Below, piece by piece: positions 1-9,143 of a stretch of 64,000 nt of DNA. How positions within the stretch are numbered: position 1 is the first letter of the stretch; each line of letters opens with the position of its first letter. The DNA is from Cryobacterium sp. PH31-AA6 (GTDB lineage Bacteria > Actinomycetota > Actinomycetes > Actinomycetales > Microbacteriaceae). The stretch is taken from positions 186,001 to 250,000 of the forward strand of contig NZ_JASISS010000001.1 of assembly GCF_030063195.1 (NCBI RefSeq), given 5' to 3'. The position numbers and the translations under genes were made by a program. The notes below the pieces were generated by a model. That model had not been told where the DNA came from. It ran no database searches and was given only the letters and a program-made list of their open reading frames with translations.

Positions 1-1
1 C

Positions 2-220
2 GAGCTGGCCCAGAAAGCGATGATGGCCGGCATCCCGGTGCTCGCCGCCGTCTCGGCGCCGTCGTCGCTGGCGGCCGAGTTCGCGGCCGAGGTGGGCATG
101 ACGCTTGTCGGCTTTCTCCGGGGCGATTCGATGGTGATCTACACCGGCGACGAACGGATCGTCGAGAGCGAACGGGCCGAGAGCGAACGGGCCGAGAGCG
201 CTCAGCGCACCACGGTGTAG
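2..220 (+). CDS. fdhD: FdhD, formate dehydrogenase accessory sulfurtransferase (3' end only)
   Basis: Only the last 72 codons lie in the window; the 5' part is cut by the left edge. The visible segment ([20 protein letters not shown], then [10 protein letters not shown]) is the conserved C-terminal part of FdhD. In this family FdhD passes sulfur from a cysteine desulfurase to the bis-MGD cofactor of formate dehydrogenases before insertion. This fits the FdhF-like enzyme encoded at 863-3178. The extreme C-terminus carries a 15-bp direct repeat read as [12 protein letters not shown], absent from typical family members and probably a harmless tail expansion. The gene converges on the reductase gene at 202-735 and the two 3' ends overlap by 19 bp. 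Confidence 0.9.
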   Translation, partial: ELAQKAMMAGIPVLAAVSAPSSLAAEFAAEVGMTLVGFLRGDSMVIYTGDERIVESERAESERAESAQRTTV

Positions 221-735
221 CGTTCCTGGACCATCCCGCCGCCGATCGGGGCGGCGGCCAGGGACTCGAGCCGGACATCCGCCGGCAGCGCCCCGAACAG
301 CGGCAGCCCGGCGCCGAGCAGCACGGGGACCCGGGTGATCACCAGGTCGTCGATGAGGCCCGCGGCGAGGCAGGACGTGATGACCCGGCCGCCGTCGACG
401 TACACGCGCTCGGCACCGGCGTCGGTGAGGAAGTCGACGGCGTCGTCGAGGCTGCGCACAACGGTGACGCGGTCGTCGTCCGTGCTGAGCGTGCTGCTGA
501 GCACGACGACCCTCATCCGCGAGTACGGCCAGGGGTCGAAGGCGGCCACCGTCTCGTAGGTGCCGCGGCCCATCAGCAGGTGATCGATCGCGGCCGTGAA
601 CTCTGAGTAGCCACCGTCGCCGTCGGGCGCCGGCCCGTCGGTGAGCCAGTCCAGCCCACCGTCCGGCCTGGCGATGTAGCCGTCGACGCTCGTCGCGATG
701 AAGACGTGGCCGGTCCAGGTGCGTGGCGTGGTCAT
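202..735 (-). CDS. Dihydrofolate-reductase/RibD C-terminal family reductase
   Basis: A 177-residue protein with the RibD C-terminal/DHFR-like fold. The N-terminal stretch ([20 protein letters not shown]) is the usual first strand and substrate loop of this family, and [20 protein letters not shown] is the conserved dinucleotide-binding part. The family contains NADPH-dependent reductases acting on pterin- or riboflavin-like substrates, but most actinobacterial members like this one have no assigned substrate. The length is complete for the family. It is transcribed away from the formate dehydrogenase gene and separated from it by a hairpin at 794-831, so it probably has its own promoter. It is not folA itself. 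Confidence 0.8.
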   Translation of the reverse strand: MTTPRTWTGHVFIATSVDGYIARPDGGLDWLTDGPAPDGDGGYSEFTAAIDHLLMGRGTYETVAAFDPWPYSRMRVVVLSSTLSTDDDRVTVVRSLDDAVDFLTDAGAERVYVDGGRVITSCLAAGLIDDLVITRVPVLLGAGLPLFGALPADVRLESLAAAPIGGGMVQERYTVVR

Positions 736-793
736 GGTGATCCTCCGTGGGGTGTCGGCCCAGTGTCGCAGGGCTGTCTCGCCGCGCCCGAAA

Positions 794-831
794 CCGCAGC
801 CCGCGACCGCGGCGGAGGGCGCGGGCTGCGG
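794..831 (-). terminator. Hairpin after the molybdoenzyme gene
   Basis: A perfect 12-bp stem (CCGCAGCCCGCG at 794-805 pairing with 820-831) with a 14-nt loop lies 32 bp beyond the stop codon of the leftward gene that ends at 863. On the minus strand the stem is followed by a short TTTC run. It is a plausible intrinsic terminator for the fdhF-like gene. No long U tract is present, so efficiency is uncertain. Confidence 0.6.
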
Positions 832-862
832 AAAGGGGCGCGGCGGCGCGGGGCGGGGCGGG

Positions 863-3178
863 TCAGCTGAGCTGCGGGACCTCGACCGGTTCGTGCGCGA
901 TGAAACGCACGGCCATCGCCTTGAAGCCGGGGGTGTTCGACTCGCGGGCGACGAGTTCCCGATGCATCAGGGCGTTCGCCTCGGGGAAGTACGCCGCCGC
1001 GCAGCCGCGCGGGGTCGGGTAGAACACCAGCCGGAACTCGTTCGCCCGGCGCTCCTCGCCCCGGAAGGTGCTGATCACGTCGACGACGTCCTGGTTGGCG
1101 AAGCCGAGCTCCGCGGCATCCTCCTCGTGGATGAGGATCACCCGGCGGCCGTTGGAGACGCCGCGGTAACGGTCATCGAGCCCGTAGATCGTGGTGTTGT
1201 ACTGGTCGTGGCTACGGATGGTCTGCAGGATCAGGTGCCCGGCCGGCGGGGTGAGGTACTCCAACGGGCTGACCGTGAACCGGGCCCGGCCGATATCGGT
1301 GGCGAAGCTGCGGCTGTCGCGCGGGGGATTGGGCAGCACGAAACCGTTCTTCGTTCTGAGCCGCGTGTTGAAATCGGCGAAGCCGGGCAACACCCGGGAG
1401 ATGTGGTCACGGATCACGTCATAGTCCTCCGCCATCGCCTTCCAGTCGACCATGTGGTCGTCGCCGAGGGTTGCTGCGGCCATCCGCGCCACGATGACGG
1501 GCTCGGCGAGCAAATGGTCGGACACCGGTTCCAGCCGACCCTGCGTCGAGCGCACGACCGACATCGAGTCCTCGATCGAGAGCAGCTGACGGCCGCCCGG
1601 ATGCTTGTCGTCGGTGTCCGTGCGGCCGAGGGTCGGCAGGATCAACGACGTCATCCCGTGCTTGACGTGCGAGCGGTTCGGCTTGGTCGACACGTGCACG
1701 GTGAGCCCCACCCGCTGCATCGCGGCCTCCAGGGCCACGGTGTCCGAGCACGCCGACGCGAAGTTGCCGCCCATCGAAATGAACACGTCGACGTCGTCGT
1801 TCTCGAACGCCTCGACCGTGTCGACGGAATCGAACCCGTGCTTGCGCGGCGCCTCGATGCCGAATTCCTTCTCCAGGGCGGCGAGCATCCACTCGTGCGG
1901 CTTCTCCCAGATGCCCATCGTGCGGTCGCCCTGCACATTGGAGTGACCGCGCACCGGGCAGGCTCCCGCGCCGGGTTTGCCGAAGTTGCCCTGCAGCAGG
2001 AGCAGGTTGATGATCTCCTTGAGCGTGTTCACCGAGTGGGGCTGCTGGGTGAGGCCGAGAGCCCAGCAGATGATCGTGGCCTTCGAACCGACCAGGAGCC
2101 GGGCGACGCTGGCGATCTGCAGCCGAGACAGGCCGGTCGCCTTCTCGGTCTCGTCCCAGTCGATCACAGAGCGGGCGGCCCGGTACTCGTCCAGGCCGGC
2201 CGTGTTGGCTTCGACGAACGCGTGGTCGACGACCGATCCCGGCACGCGCTCCTCCTCCTCGAGCAGCAGGTGGCCGAGAGCCTGGAACAGGGCCAGGTCG
2301 CCGCCGACCTTGATCTGGAGGTACTCGTCGGCGAGTGCGGTGCCGCTGCCGATGAGCCCGGACAGCGTCTGGGGGTCCTTGAAGGTGAACAGCCCGGCCT
2401 CCGGAAGCGGGTTGACGGCGACGATCTTGCCCCCGTTGTCCTTGCATTCCTTGAGGGCCGACAGCATCCGGGGGTGGTTGGTGCCCGGATTCTGGCCGAC
2501 GACGAGGATCAGCTCTGCCTCATGGATGTCTTCGAGCGAGACGGTGCCCTTGCCGATGCCGATCGTGGGGTTCAACGCGGACCCCGACGATTCGTGGCAC
2601 ATATTGGAGCAGTCCGGCAGGTTGTTCGTGCCGAGCGAACGGGCGAACAGCTGGTACAGGAAAGCGGATTCGTTGGCGGTGCGCCCCGAGGTGTAGAACA
2701 CGGTGCGGTCGGGGGTCGTCGCCCGGATGGTCTCGCCGATCAGGTCGAAGGCGTCGTTCCAGCTGATCTGCGAGTAGTGCGTGTCGCCGGGGCGGATGAC
2801 GACCGGATGGGTGATCCGGCCCTGGTTGCCCAGCCAGTAGTCGGTCTTGCCGGCCAGCTCGGCGACCCCGTGCTCGGCCCAGAACTCCGGCGTGACGGTG
2901 CGCACGGTGCTCTCCTCGGCGACGGCCTTGGCGCCGTTCTCGCAGAATTCTGCCGTCTTGCGGTGACCCAGCGACTCCGGCCAGGCACAGCCGGGGCAGT
3001 CGGTGCCGTCGCGCTGGTTGAGGCGCAGCAGCGCACGCGCGGTACGGCTGACGCCCGCCTGCGCGACACCGCGTTCGAGGGCGACGACCACGGCCTCCAG
3101 CCCGGCCGCCGACTTCTTCGGCTTCTTGATCCGCAGGGTGTTCTCGTTGATGTCTTCGATCGGTGCGCGACGGGTCAT
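863..3178 (-). CDS. FdhF/YdeP-family molybdopterin oxidoreductase (formate dehydrogenase alpha-like)
   Basis: A 771-residue bis-MGD molybdoenzyme of the FdhF/YdeP type. The ATG at 3178 (MTRRAPIEDIN) is chosen because AGGA lies 7 nt upstream; the frame stays open for 30 more codons but these look non-coding. Near the N-terminus C61-PG-C64 is the CPGCAW motif of this subfamily. C194 followed by H195 (NMCHESSGS) matches the Cys-His pair that ligates Mo/W in Cys-type formate dehydrogenases. VVGQNPGTNHPRML and the PVRGHSNVQGDRTMG region are typical cofactor-binding segments. There is no NuoG-like iron-sulfur N-domain and no adjacent beta or gamma subunit, so the electron acceptor is unknown. The fdhD gene about 640 bp away supports a formate-dehydrogenase-like role; the true substrate of YdeP-like members is not established. 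Confidence 0.88.
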   Translation of the reverse strand: MTRRAPIEDINENTLRIKKPKKSAAGLEAVVVALERGVAQAGVSRTARALLRLNQRDGTDCPGCAWPESLGHRKTAEFCENGAKAVAEESTVRTVTPEFWAEHGVAELAGKTDYWLGNQGRITHPVVIRPGDTHYSQISWNDAFDLIGETIRATTPDRTVFYTSGRTANESAFLYQLFARSLGTNNLPDCSNMCHESSGSALNPTIGIGKGTVSLEDIHEAELILVVGQNPGTNHPRMLSALKECKDNGGKIVAVNPLPEAGLFTFKDPQTLSGLIGSGTALADEYLQIKVGGDLALFQALGHLLLEEEERVPGSVVDHAFVEANTAGLDEYRAARSVIDWDETEKATGLSRLQIASVARLLVGSKATIICWALGLTQQPHSVNTLKEIINLLLLQGNFGKPGAGACPVRGHSNVQGDRTMGIWEKPHEWMLAALEKEFGIEAPRKHGFDSVDTVEAFENDDVDVFISMGGNFASACSDTVALEAAMQRVGLTVHVSTKPNRSHVKHGMTSLILPTLGRTDTDDKHPGGRQLLSIEDSMSVVRSTQGRLEPVSDHLLAEPVIVARMAAATLGDDHMVDWKAMAEDYDVIRDHISRVLPGFADFNTRLRTKNGFVLPNPPRDSRSFATDIGRARFTVSPLEYLTPPAGHLILQTIRSHDQYNTTIYGLDDRYRGVSNGRRVILIHEEDAAELGFANQDVVDVISTFRGEERRANEFRLVFYPTPRGCAAAYFPEANALMHRELVARESNTPGFKAMAVRFIAHEPVEVPQLS

Positions 3179-3345
3179 ACGTCCATCCTGCCCCCGATGC
3201 GCGGTAAATGGACCAGGCGCGGAAGTCTCGGCGGATTCCCAGCCGCTATCTGAGCGCTGGTCAGGCAAATGATGTTGACTCGATAACCCGGCCGGGCTCG
3301 CCAGCTTGCGCGGCCCGATTGCACCGACGACAGGGAGAATGCCCC

Positions 3346-5535
3346 GTGGGAACCCATACGACCCTGGACACCCTGCGCCAGGCGCGTTCGATCCTGGAGA
3401 GCATCCGCGCCGCGGACGACCTCACCGTCGCCGCGAGCCGGGACGGCGGCGTCCGGGCCGTGCGCCTGCTCGCCCAGGCCGCGGTCGACCCGGGGGACCA
3501 GCTCACCGCGATCGCGGCGATCCATGCGCTCGCTCAGGTCTTCGACGAGTCGGCGGACGATGTGCTCGTTTCCCTGCTCGGCGACGAGACCCCGTTCATC
3601 CGCGAGCATGCGGCCTGGGCCTTCGGCGCGCGACTGCCGCGCCTCGACGCCATCTCCGGCCTGGTCTCCCTGGTCGTCGCCGGCGGCTTCCCCGGGATGA
3701 TCGCGCAGCGCACCCTCGAACAATGGGCGTCCTCCGTGCCCGACCACACGGCCCTCGCCCTCGAGGGAGCCCTGGTCGGGGTGGCCTCGCCCGGGCCCCG
3801 GTCCCGCCTGGTTGAAACGCTCGGTCTCGTCTCCGGTCGCATCCCCGAGCGGCTGCTCCGCCGCGTCGCCGTGGACCCGTCCGAGGCGACCGAGGTGCGG
3901 GTGGCCGCCATCGCCGCCCTCGGCGACCTCGGCCCGAACGACACCACCATCGCGATCGTGGCCCAACTGGCCGGGGGAGACGATGTGCTCGCCGAGGTGG
4001 CCAGGCTCGCCATGGTCGACCTGACCGTGCCGGCCTACCCCCGACCGCCCTGGAGCCGGGGGGCGACGATCGCCCAGCTCTTCCTGCACGCCGACATCGA
4101 CCGTGACCTCAGCCAGGTCGGCGCCGGCGACAACGGCGGGATCGCGACCCTGCTGGTGCGCCTCGGCGACGCCCTCGTCACCGAGACGGGCCCCGACCGC
4201 GAACGACGGGTCGAACGCGTGCTCACGCTGTCCAGGGGCGGCTTCACCGCCGCCTTCGACTCCCTGGCGGAGGCCGGATCCAGTCTGGCCACGCACGCCT
4301 TCGCGACCGTCCCGTTCCTCGGCGAGTCGGTCGCCTCCGTCGACGCCTGGCCGCGTCGGATCGCGACCCAACGGGGCATCCGTCGCATCCTGCGTGCCGC
4401 GGGAACGGTCGACGCGATCCACCTGCGGATGGGGGACGTCGGCACCCTCGCCGCCGCCACCGTCGCCAGGGAGCTGGACATCCCCATCGTGTTCACCGTG
4501 GCACCTGACCCGCACGGCGTCATCCGCTCACTGGACGACTCCGGCGCGTTGACCCGCGCGAATTTCGGCACCATCGATGCGGCCGAACACTTCTGGTTCC
4601 GGGTGCGACTCGTGCAGCGAACGGCCGCGGATGCCGCGCACACGGTGATCTTCCCTCGGCCAGACCTGCAGCGGGACCTGCGTGACCTCGTCGGAATCGA
4701 CCTCCTGGAGCATCCGGAGCGGCACTCCGTGATCGCCGAGGGTATCGACCTGGCCGTGACCGGGCTGGCGCTGGCGGATGCCGCGGCCGCGCGCGCGGAC
4801 GCAGCCGGCCCCGTGAGCGCGGTCGGCGCCGCGGCGTTCTCCGATCTCGACGACCTGCTCGCCACCCTTCCACCGGAGCGCCGGGACCTGCCGCTCGCCA
4901 TCACGGTCGGGAGGCTGCACCCGGTGAAGGGCATGGCCGCCCTCGTTGAGGCCTGGGCGGCGGATCCCGCCCTGAGCGCGGCGTGCAACCTCCTCATCGT
5001 CGGCGGTGACCTGCACGCCCCGTCGGCGGACGAGCGCGCCCAGCTGGACCGGATCGCTCTGGTCGTGCCGCTCGCGGATGCCGCCGGCCGGGGTGTCCTG
5101 CTCGCCGGGCATCGCAGCAACGACACCGTGGCCCGGTGGCTCGCGGCGACGCGGTTCGGCCGCACCGGATTGGCCGCACCGATGGGCGTGTATGTCTGCG
5201 CGAGCATGAAGGAGGAATTCGGGATCGCGTTGCTCGAGGCGATGGCGACCGGCCTGCCGGTGGTGGCCCCGAACTCGGGCGGACCGGCAACCTACGTCGA
5301 GAACGGGGTGACCGGCCTGCTCGTGGACACCGGCGACCCGGCAGCACTGGCCCGCGGGATCACCGACGCCCTGGCCATCGCGGCCGGACCGTCCGGGACC
5401 GCCTTCGCCGAGCGCGCCGCCGAGATGGTGACCCGCTCGTTCACGATTCAGGCCATGGCGTCCACCCTGGCGGGGGTCTACCAGGCGGTCTCGCTCCCGA
5501 GTGTCGAGCCCGTCGCGATGCGGCGCCCGTCATGA
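3346..5535 (+). CDS. HEAT-repeat domain fused to a GT4 glycosyltransferase
   Basis: A protein of about 729 residues. I chose the GTG at 3346 because AGGGAG lies 8 nt upstream and the codons before it look non-coding. Residues about 10-260 are alpha-helical repeats of HEAT type (for example AVDPGDQLTAIAAIHALAQ, DETPFIREHAAWAFGARL, EATEVRVAAIAALGDLG). The remainder is a GT-B glycosyltransferase of family GT4: ITVGRLHPVKGMAALVEAWA is the nucleotide-sugar strand, and EEFGIALLEAMATGLPVVAP carries the E-x7-E motif, followed by NGVTGLLVDTGDP. It should retain the anomeric configuration of an activated sugar; donor and acceptor cannot be read. The stop overlaps the start of the next glycosyltransferase gene by 4 bp, so the two are translationally coupled and probably act in one glycoconjugate pathway. 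Confidence 0.85.
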   Translation: MGTHTTLDTLRQARSILESIRAADDLTVAASRDGGVRAVRLLAQAAVDPGDQLTAIAAIHALAQVFDESADDVLVSLLGDETPFIREHAAWAFGARLPRLDAISGLVSLVVAGGFPGMIAQRTLEQWASSVPDHTALALEGALVGVASPGPRSRLVETLGLVSGRIPERLLRRVAVDPSEATEVRVAAIAALGDLGPNDTTIAIVAQLAGGDDVLAEVARLAMVDLTVPAYPRPPWSRGATIAQLFLHADIDRDLSQVGAGDNGGIATLLVRLGDALVTETGPDRERRVERVLTLSRGGFTAAFDSLAEAGSSLATHAFATVPFLGESVASVDAWPRRIATQRGIRRILRAAGTVDAIHLRMGDVGTLAAATVARELDIPIVFTVAPDPHGVIRSLDDSGALTRANFGTIDAAEHFWFRVRLVQRTAADAAHTVIFPRPDLQRDLRDLVGIDLLEHPERHSVIAEGIDLAVTGLALADAAAARADAAGPVSAVGAAAFSDLDDLLATLPPERRDLPLAITVGRLHPVKGMAALVEAWAADPALSAACNLLIVGGDLHAPSADERAQLDRIALVVPLADAAGRGVLLAGHRSNDTVARWLAATRFGRTGLAAPMGVYVCASMKEEFGIALLEAMATGLPVVAPNSGGPATYVENGVTGLLVDTGDPAALARGITDALAIAAGPSGTAFAERAAEMVTRSFTIQAMASTLAGVYQAVSLPSVEPVAMRRPS

Positions 5536-6845
5536 CGCTGCTGATCATCAGCCCCGACTACGCCTCACACCTCTTTCCCCTGGCGACCCTGGGCACGGCC
5601 TGGCAGCAGGCAGGCGAACGCGTCGTCGTGGCCAGCGGCCCCGCCACCGCGGAGATCGTGAGCGCCTTCGGTTTCGAACGGATCAACCTGCAACTGGGCC
5701 GCGGCTCGAATCCAGGCACGATCCGGGCGGAGCAACAGCCGAGCGGTGAGGACGACGCCCTCCGTGGTTTCTTCGACGCGACCAGGCTGGGAATGGTGGA
5801 GACGCTCCTGTTCCAGGCCGAGGCGCGCAGTGCCGACCTGCTCTGGAACCCGGTTGAGGTCGCCCGCGCGGTGCAGCGGATCGTGCGTGAGGTGAATCCC
5901 GACCACGTGATCGTCGACCACCTCGCGTTCAGCGCCCGGCTCGCGTTGCAGAGCGCGGGCATTCTTCATGCGGACGTCGTGCTCGGGCATCCGTCGGCCC
6001 TGCCGCTCGGCGACGAGGTGTACGGCTTCCCGCCGGAGTGGCCGGTCGCGTTCCGACCGGACCCGGCCGCGCTCGGCGCCCTGCGACTGGTCTGTGAGCG
6101 GGTGCGCGATGCGTTCACGGCGCAGTGGAACGCCGCCCTGCTCTCGCTTGATCCGACGGCGGCCCCGAGCCAGGATGCCTTCGCCCAGTCGGGCGAGGTG
6201 CTCCTGCTCAACTATCCGGCCGAGTTGCACGACCCGGCCCGCACCGCATTGCTGCCGCCGCACGCGTTCCTCGGCTCCGCTGTGCGCGAGGAGGCCCGCG
6301 ACGACGAGGTCGAACGGTGGCTGGCGGACGGCATCCTGCCGGTCGTCTACGTGAGCTTCGGCAGCTTTCTCTCCGTGCGCGGCGACGTGCTCGCCCGGGT
6401 GGCGGCGGCGTTGGGCGGCCTGGCCGTGCGGGTCGCGATCGCGACGGGCGTGACCGACCCGGCCGAACTCGGTCCGATCCCCGACGGGTGGCTGGTGCGC
6501 GGATTCCTGCCCCAGGTCACCCTGCTCCGCCGGGCGGTGATGGCCGTGACCCACGGCGGCAATAACAGCGTCACCGAGGCGATGACCGCCGGGGTGCCGC
6601 TGCTCGTGCTGCCCTTCTCGACCGACCAGTTCGCCGGCGCCGCCGCGATCGAGAGGGCCGGATTCGGGCTCGCCCTCGACCCGAACACCGTCACCGTCGA
6701 CGAGCTCAAGGTGGCGGCCGCGGCCCTGCTCGCCCTCGATGGCCCGGCCCGACTGCACCTGGACCGGCTCAGTGACTCTCTCGCCGACGGCGCGGGACCA
6801 CGGCGGGCCTACGAGGCGCTGCTCGCCATTCCCGTGGTCGGTTAG
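5532..6845 (+). CDS. GT1-family (UGT/MGT-like) glycosyltransferase
   Basis: A 437-residue GT-B enzyme. The ATG at 5532 overlaps the TGA of the upstream gene, and the protein starts MTLLIISPDYASHLFPLATL, the N-terminal strand and acceptor loop of macrolide-glycosyltransferase-like GT1 enzymes. The C-terminal donor site shows VVYVSFGSFLS, then WLVRGFLPQVTLLRRAVMAV, THGGNNSVTEAMTAGVPLLV and PFSTDQFAGAAAI, which together form the UDP-glycosyltransferase signature region. The family transfers a sugar from a nucleotide donor with inversion. Coupling to the HEAT-GT4 gene suggests sequential sugar transfers to a shared acceptor. The 3' end converges on the DUF2017 gene with only 6 bp between the stops. 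Confidence 0.87.
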   Translation: MTLLIISPDYASHLFPLATLGTAWQQAGERVVVASGPATAEIVSAFGFERINLQLGRGSNPGTIRAEQQPSGEDDALRGFFDATRLGMVETLLFQAEARSADLLWNPVEVARAVQRIVREVNPDHVIVDHLAFSARLALQSAGILHADVVLGHPSALPLGDEVYGFPPEWPVAFRPDPAALGALRLVCERVRDAFTAQWNAALLSLDPTAAPSQDAFAQSGEVLLLNYPAELHDPARTALLPPHAFLGSAVREEARDDEVERWLADGILPVVYVSFGSFLSVRGDVLARVAAALGGLAVRVAIATGVTDPAELGPIPDGWLVRGFLPQVTLLRRAVMAVTHGGNNSVTEAMTAGVPLLVLPFSTDQFAGAAAIERAGFGLALDPNTVTVDELKVAAAALLALDGPARLHLDRLSDSLADGAGPRRAYEALLAIPVVG

Positions 6846-6851
6846 TCAGGG

Positions 6852-7400
6852 TCAGACGTCGATGGCGTAGACGAGGGACTCCTGCACCATCCCCAACCAC
6901 TCGTAGACGTCGTGCAGGAATGGGGCGTCCTCCGAGTCCCGCCGGGGCACCCCGTCCGGGGCGATATCGAGGCGTTCGGCCAGGGTGAGGCGGAGGTCGG
7001 TGAGGGTGCGGAGCCAGGACTGCACGTCCGGCGGGTCGAGCACGATCGCGAGCGGCGCCTCGTCATAGTCGTCCTGGAGCAGACTCTCGTCCGGCTCGTC
7101 CGAGATCGGGTCCAGCGGTTCGTCGCCCAGAGTCGCCAGCACGACCTTCGCGTTGAGGACCTTGCGGTCGAGGAGATCGCCGGCGGTGAAGCGCCGGAAC
7201 TCCGCCGCGGCCTCCGGGTCGTCGTGATAGGCATCCGGCAGCAGTCGTTTCAGGGCGGGGTCGGCTGCCTCGGCCGGGGCGCTCGCGTCGCTGGCCTCGA
7301 GCATCTCAACCAGCTGGCTTGTCGCCAGGCGGAGCAGCCCCACCTCGACCAGTTCGAAATGCGCCGACACGCGCCCTTCCGCGGCCGGCTCGAACTGCAT
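6852..7400 (-). CDS. DUF2017 family protein, partner of clpS
   Basis: A 182-residue acidic protein ([20 protein letters not shown] at the start) of the DUF2017 family, which is found in actinobacteria directly downstream of clpS. The ATG at 7400 overlaps the clpS TGA, so translation is coupled. Helical segments such as ALKRLLPDAYHDDPEAAAEF and VQSWLRTLTDLRLTLAERLD, and the tail YEWLGMVQESLVYAI, are typical of the family. Its function is unknown; the constant link to clpS suggests a role in Clp-dependent proteolysis, which is inference from context. Confidence 0.85.
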   Translation of the reverse strand: MQFEPAAEGRVSAHFELVEVGLLRLATSQLVEMLEASDASAPAEAADPALKRLLPDAYHDDPEAAAEFRRFTAGDLLDRKVLNAKVVLATLGDEPLDPISDEPDESLLQDDYDEAPLAIVLDPPDVQSWLRTLTDLRLTLAERLDIAPDGVPRRDSEDAPFLHDVYEWLGMVQESLVYAIDV

Positions 7401-7720
7401 CACGAGTCCTCCCTGGCCAGCGTTGCCGACAGGCCGTAACCGTGCATGGCCTCGACGTGTCGCTCCATCGCTTCCCGGTTGCCCGTGGCGACGACGGCTC
7501 GACCGGTGTTGTGCACCTGCAGCATCAGGCGCTCCGCATCCTCGGCGGTGACGCCGAAGTAGCTGCGGAAGACGTAGGCGACGTAGGACATCAGGTTCAC
7601 CGGGTCGTCCCAGACGATCGTGACCCATGGTCGGTCCAGGGATACCGTCTCCTGCAGATCGGGGCGTTCGACAGTCTTCGGCACCCCCCTAGGCTCCCAC
7701 GCCGGGGACGGGATTTCCAC
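7400..7720 (-). CDS. clpS: ClpS, adaptor for the ClpA/ClpC protease
   Basis: A 106-residue protein with the ClpS core: [40 protein letters not shown], and a C-terminal [12 protein letters not shown]. The family delivers N-end-rule substrates to the AAA+ unfoldase of the Clp protease; the DDPVNLM segment helps form the N-degron pocket. I keep the GTG at 7720, which has GAGG 8 nt upstream; an in-frame GTG at 7684 is an alternative that would remove 12 residues. The gene is first in a two-gene unit with DUF2017. Confidence 0.93.
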   Translation of the reverse strand: MEIPSPAWEPRGVPKTVERPDLQETVSLDRPWVTIVWDDPVNLMSYVAYVFRSYFGVTAEDAERLMLQVHNTGRAVVATGNREAMERHVEAMHGYGLSATLAREDS

Positions 7721-7777
7721 CGGTTCCGCCTCGCGGCCTGGCCGGCCAGGGGGTGTCGACGGCCAGGGGGTCGACGG

Positions 7778-8419
7778 TCAGGGGGTGTCGACGTCGGCCC
7801 CGGATTCGAGGTCGCCGCATTCAACCCGAACAACGTCGTGCGCGAGCAGGTAGGGGCGGGCGCCGGCGTCCCCGGCCAGCGAAGCGACGAGGTCACCCCA
7901 GTGAGCGCGCCCGATCACGACCGGATGCCCGGGCCGCCCGCCGAATCGGGCTTGCCGCAGGGTGGCGGGACCGATATCAGCCGGGCCGAGTGCCGCCGGA
8001 CCGTCCGGTGCCGCTCCGATCAGCCGCCGCACGGTCGCCTCGGCCAACCCGGGTACGTCGACGGGGACGACAGCCACCGCGACCGGGTGCGAGAGGAGGG
8101 AGGTGGCGGCCAGCAGGCCCGCCCGAAGCGAGGCGGAGACCCCGTCGGCCCAATCCTCGGCCCGCACGATCACCGGTGCGGGTGTCGCGGCGTCCAAGCC
8201 GGAACTCCGCAGCAGGGCCGTGGCCTTGTCGGCCCCGGCCCCGAGTACCACGATGACCGGGCTGCAGCCGGCGGCGGCGAGCGTGTGGGCCGCCCCGGCC
8301 AGCCAGGACCTGCCGTCCTTCGCCACGACGAGCGCCTTCGGCATCCCGTAGCGTGAGCCGGCTCCGGCGGCGAGAACGAGACCGGCGACCTGCTGGGCGG
8401 GGGGTGTCATGCCTGCCAT
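7778..8419 (-). CDS. MobA/MocA-like NTP transferase (molybdenum cofactor nucleotidyltransferase family)
   Basis: A protein of about 213 residues with a GT-A nucleotidyltransferase fold. The signature VAGLVLAAGAGSRYGMPKAL near the N-terminus is the NTP-binding loop (LAAGxGxRxGxxK). VPVDVPGL in the middle supplies the metal-binding aspartates, and GRPGHPVVIGRAHW matches the RGHP-type motif of MocA-like enzymes. MocA adds CMP to molybdopterin for xanthine-dehydrogenase-type enzymes, which fits the hydroxylase genes at 15018-18664. CTP versus GTP specificity cannot be read safely. Starts at 8419 and 8410 are both possible. Confidence 0.8.
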   Translation of the reverse strand: MAGMTPPAQQVAGLVLAAGAGSRYGMPKALVVAKDGRSWLAGAAHTLAAAGCSPVIVVLGAGADKATALLRSSGLDAATPAPVIVRAEDWADGVSASLRAGLLAATSLLSHPVAVAVVPVDVPGLAEATVRRLIGAAPDGPAALGPADIGPATLRQARFGGRPGHPVVIGRAHWGDLVASLAGDAGARPYLLAHDVVRVECGDLESGADVDTP

Positions 8420-8478
8420 CGTAAGGCGACCCTGCCCCGAACGGTGGCGGCCGACCGAACGGTGGCAGACTGGGCCAC

Positions 8479-9018
8479 ATGGCGCAGCGACACGACGGAC
8501 CATCGATTCCCGAACCATCGACCGACGAGCAGACCGCGCGGTCCGAGCGCACACTGATCCTGCTGCGGCACGCCAAGTCCGATTGGGCAGGCGACGAGGC
8601 AGACATCGACCGCCCGCTCAACGGTCGGGGTCGGGACCAGGCACCGCTGGCCGGACGCTGGCTGGCCAGCAGCGTGGCCGGGATCGACCTGGCCGTCGTT
8701 TCGCCGGCCAATCGGGCCGTGACCACCTGGGAGCTCGTCTCGGCGGAACTCGGCGCCCGGCCCGCCACCCGGATCGACGAACGTGCATACGCCGCCTCGG
8801 CGGGGCAGCTTCTCGGGGTCGTACGTGAGCTGCCCGACGATGCGGTCACCGTGGTTCTGGTCTGCCACAACCCGGGGATCGAGAGCCTGATCGCCCTGCT
8901 GACGGGGGAATCGGTGCGGATGTCGACCTCCGCGCTCGCGGTCATTGCGTTCGAGGGCGACTGGTCTGCCGCCGGTCTCGCACCCGCGGTTCTGCGCGCC
9001 TCTGGCCGTGCTGAATAG
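8479..9018 (+). CDS. SixA-type histidine phosphatase
   Basis: A 179-residue member of the histidine phosphatase superfamily, SixA branch. LILLRHAKSDW near residue 30 is the RHG-type motif (here RHA, usual for SixA) carrying the phosphohistidine; DIDRPLNGRGRDQAP and SPANRAVTTWELV follow, and VLVCHNPGIESL contains the second catalytic histidine. SixA proteins remove phosphate from phosphohistidine in signalling or PTS proteins; the target here is unknown. The gene is divergent from the MobA-like gene and is followed by the operators of the amylase-pullulanase gene. Confidence 0.85.
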   Translation: MAQRHDGPSIPEPSTDEQTARSERTLILLRHAKSDWAGDEADIDRPLNGRGRDQAPLAGRWLASSVAGIDLAVVSPANRAVTTWELVSAELGARPATRIDERAYAASAGQLLGVVRELPDDAVTVVLVCHNPGIESLIALLTGESVRMSTSALAVIAFEGDWSAAGLAPAVLRASGRAE

Positions 9019-9035
9019 AGTCAACAGCACCGATT

Positions 9036-9049
9036 TGCAAACGTTTGCA
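9036..9049. promoter_or_regulatory. LacI-family operator 1 (perfect palindrome)
   Basis: TGCAAACGTTTGCA is a perfect 14-bp palindrome with a central CG, the form bound by LacI/GalR-family sugar repressors such as actinobacterial MalR. It lies 180 bp upstream of the amylase-pullulanase start codon in otherwise gene-free sequence. Confidence 0.75.
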
Positions 9050-9143
9050 GACCAGGGAACGACCAATGGCGGGAATTTGACTCTCCGACGAGGGGTTTTT
9101 CGGGCCGATATGGGTCAAACGGGCCAATCGTCGATCTAAGTCA

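Noticed and set aside
698..3253. 851-codon open frame opposite the formate-dehydrogenase-like gene
   Set aside because: Open only because of high GC; its composition mirrors the codon bias of the real gene on the other strand, with no recognisable domain.
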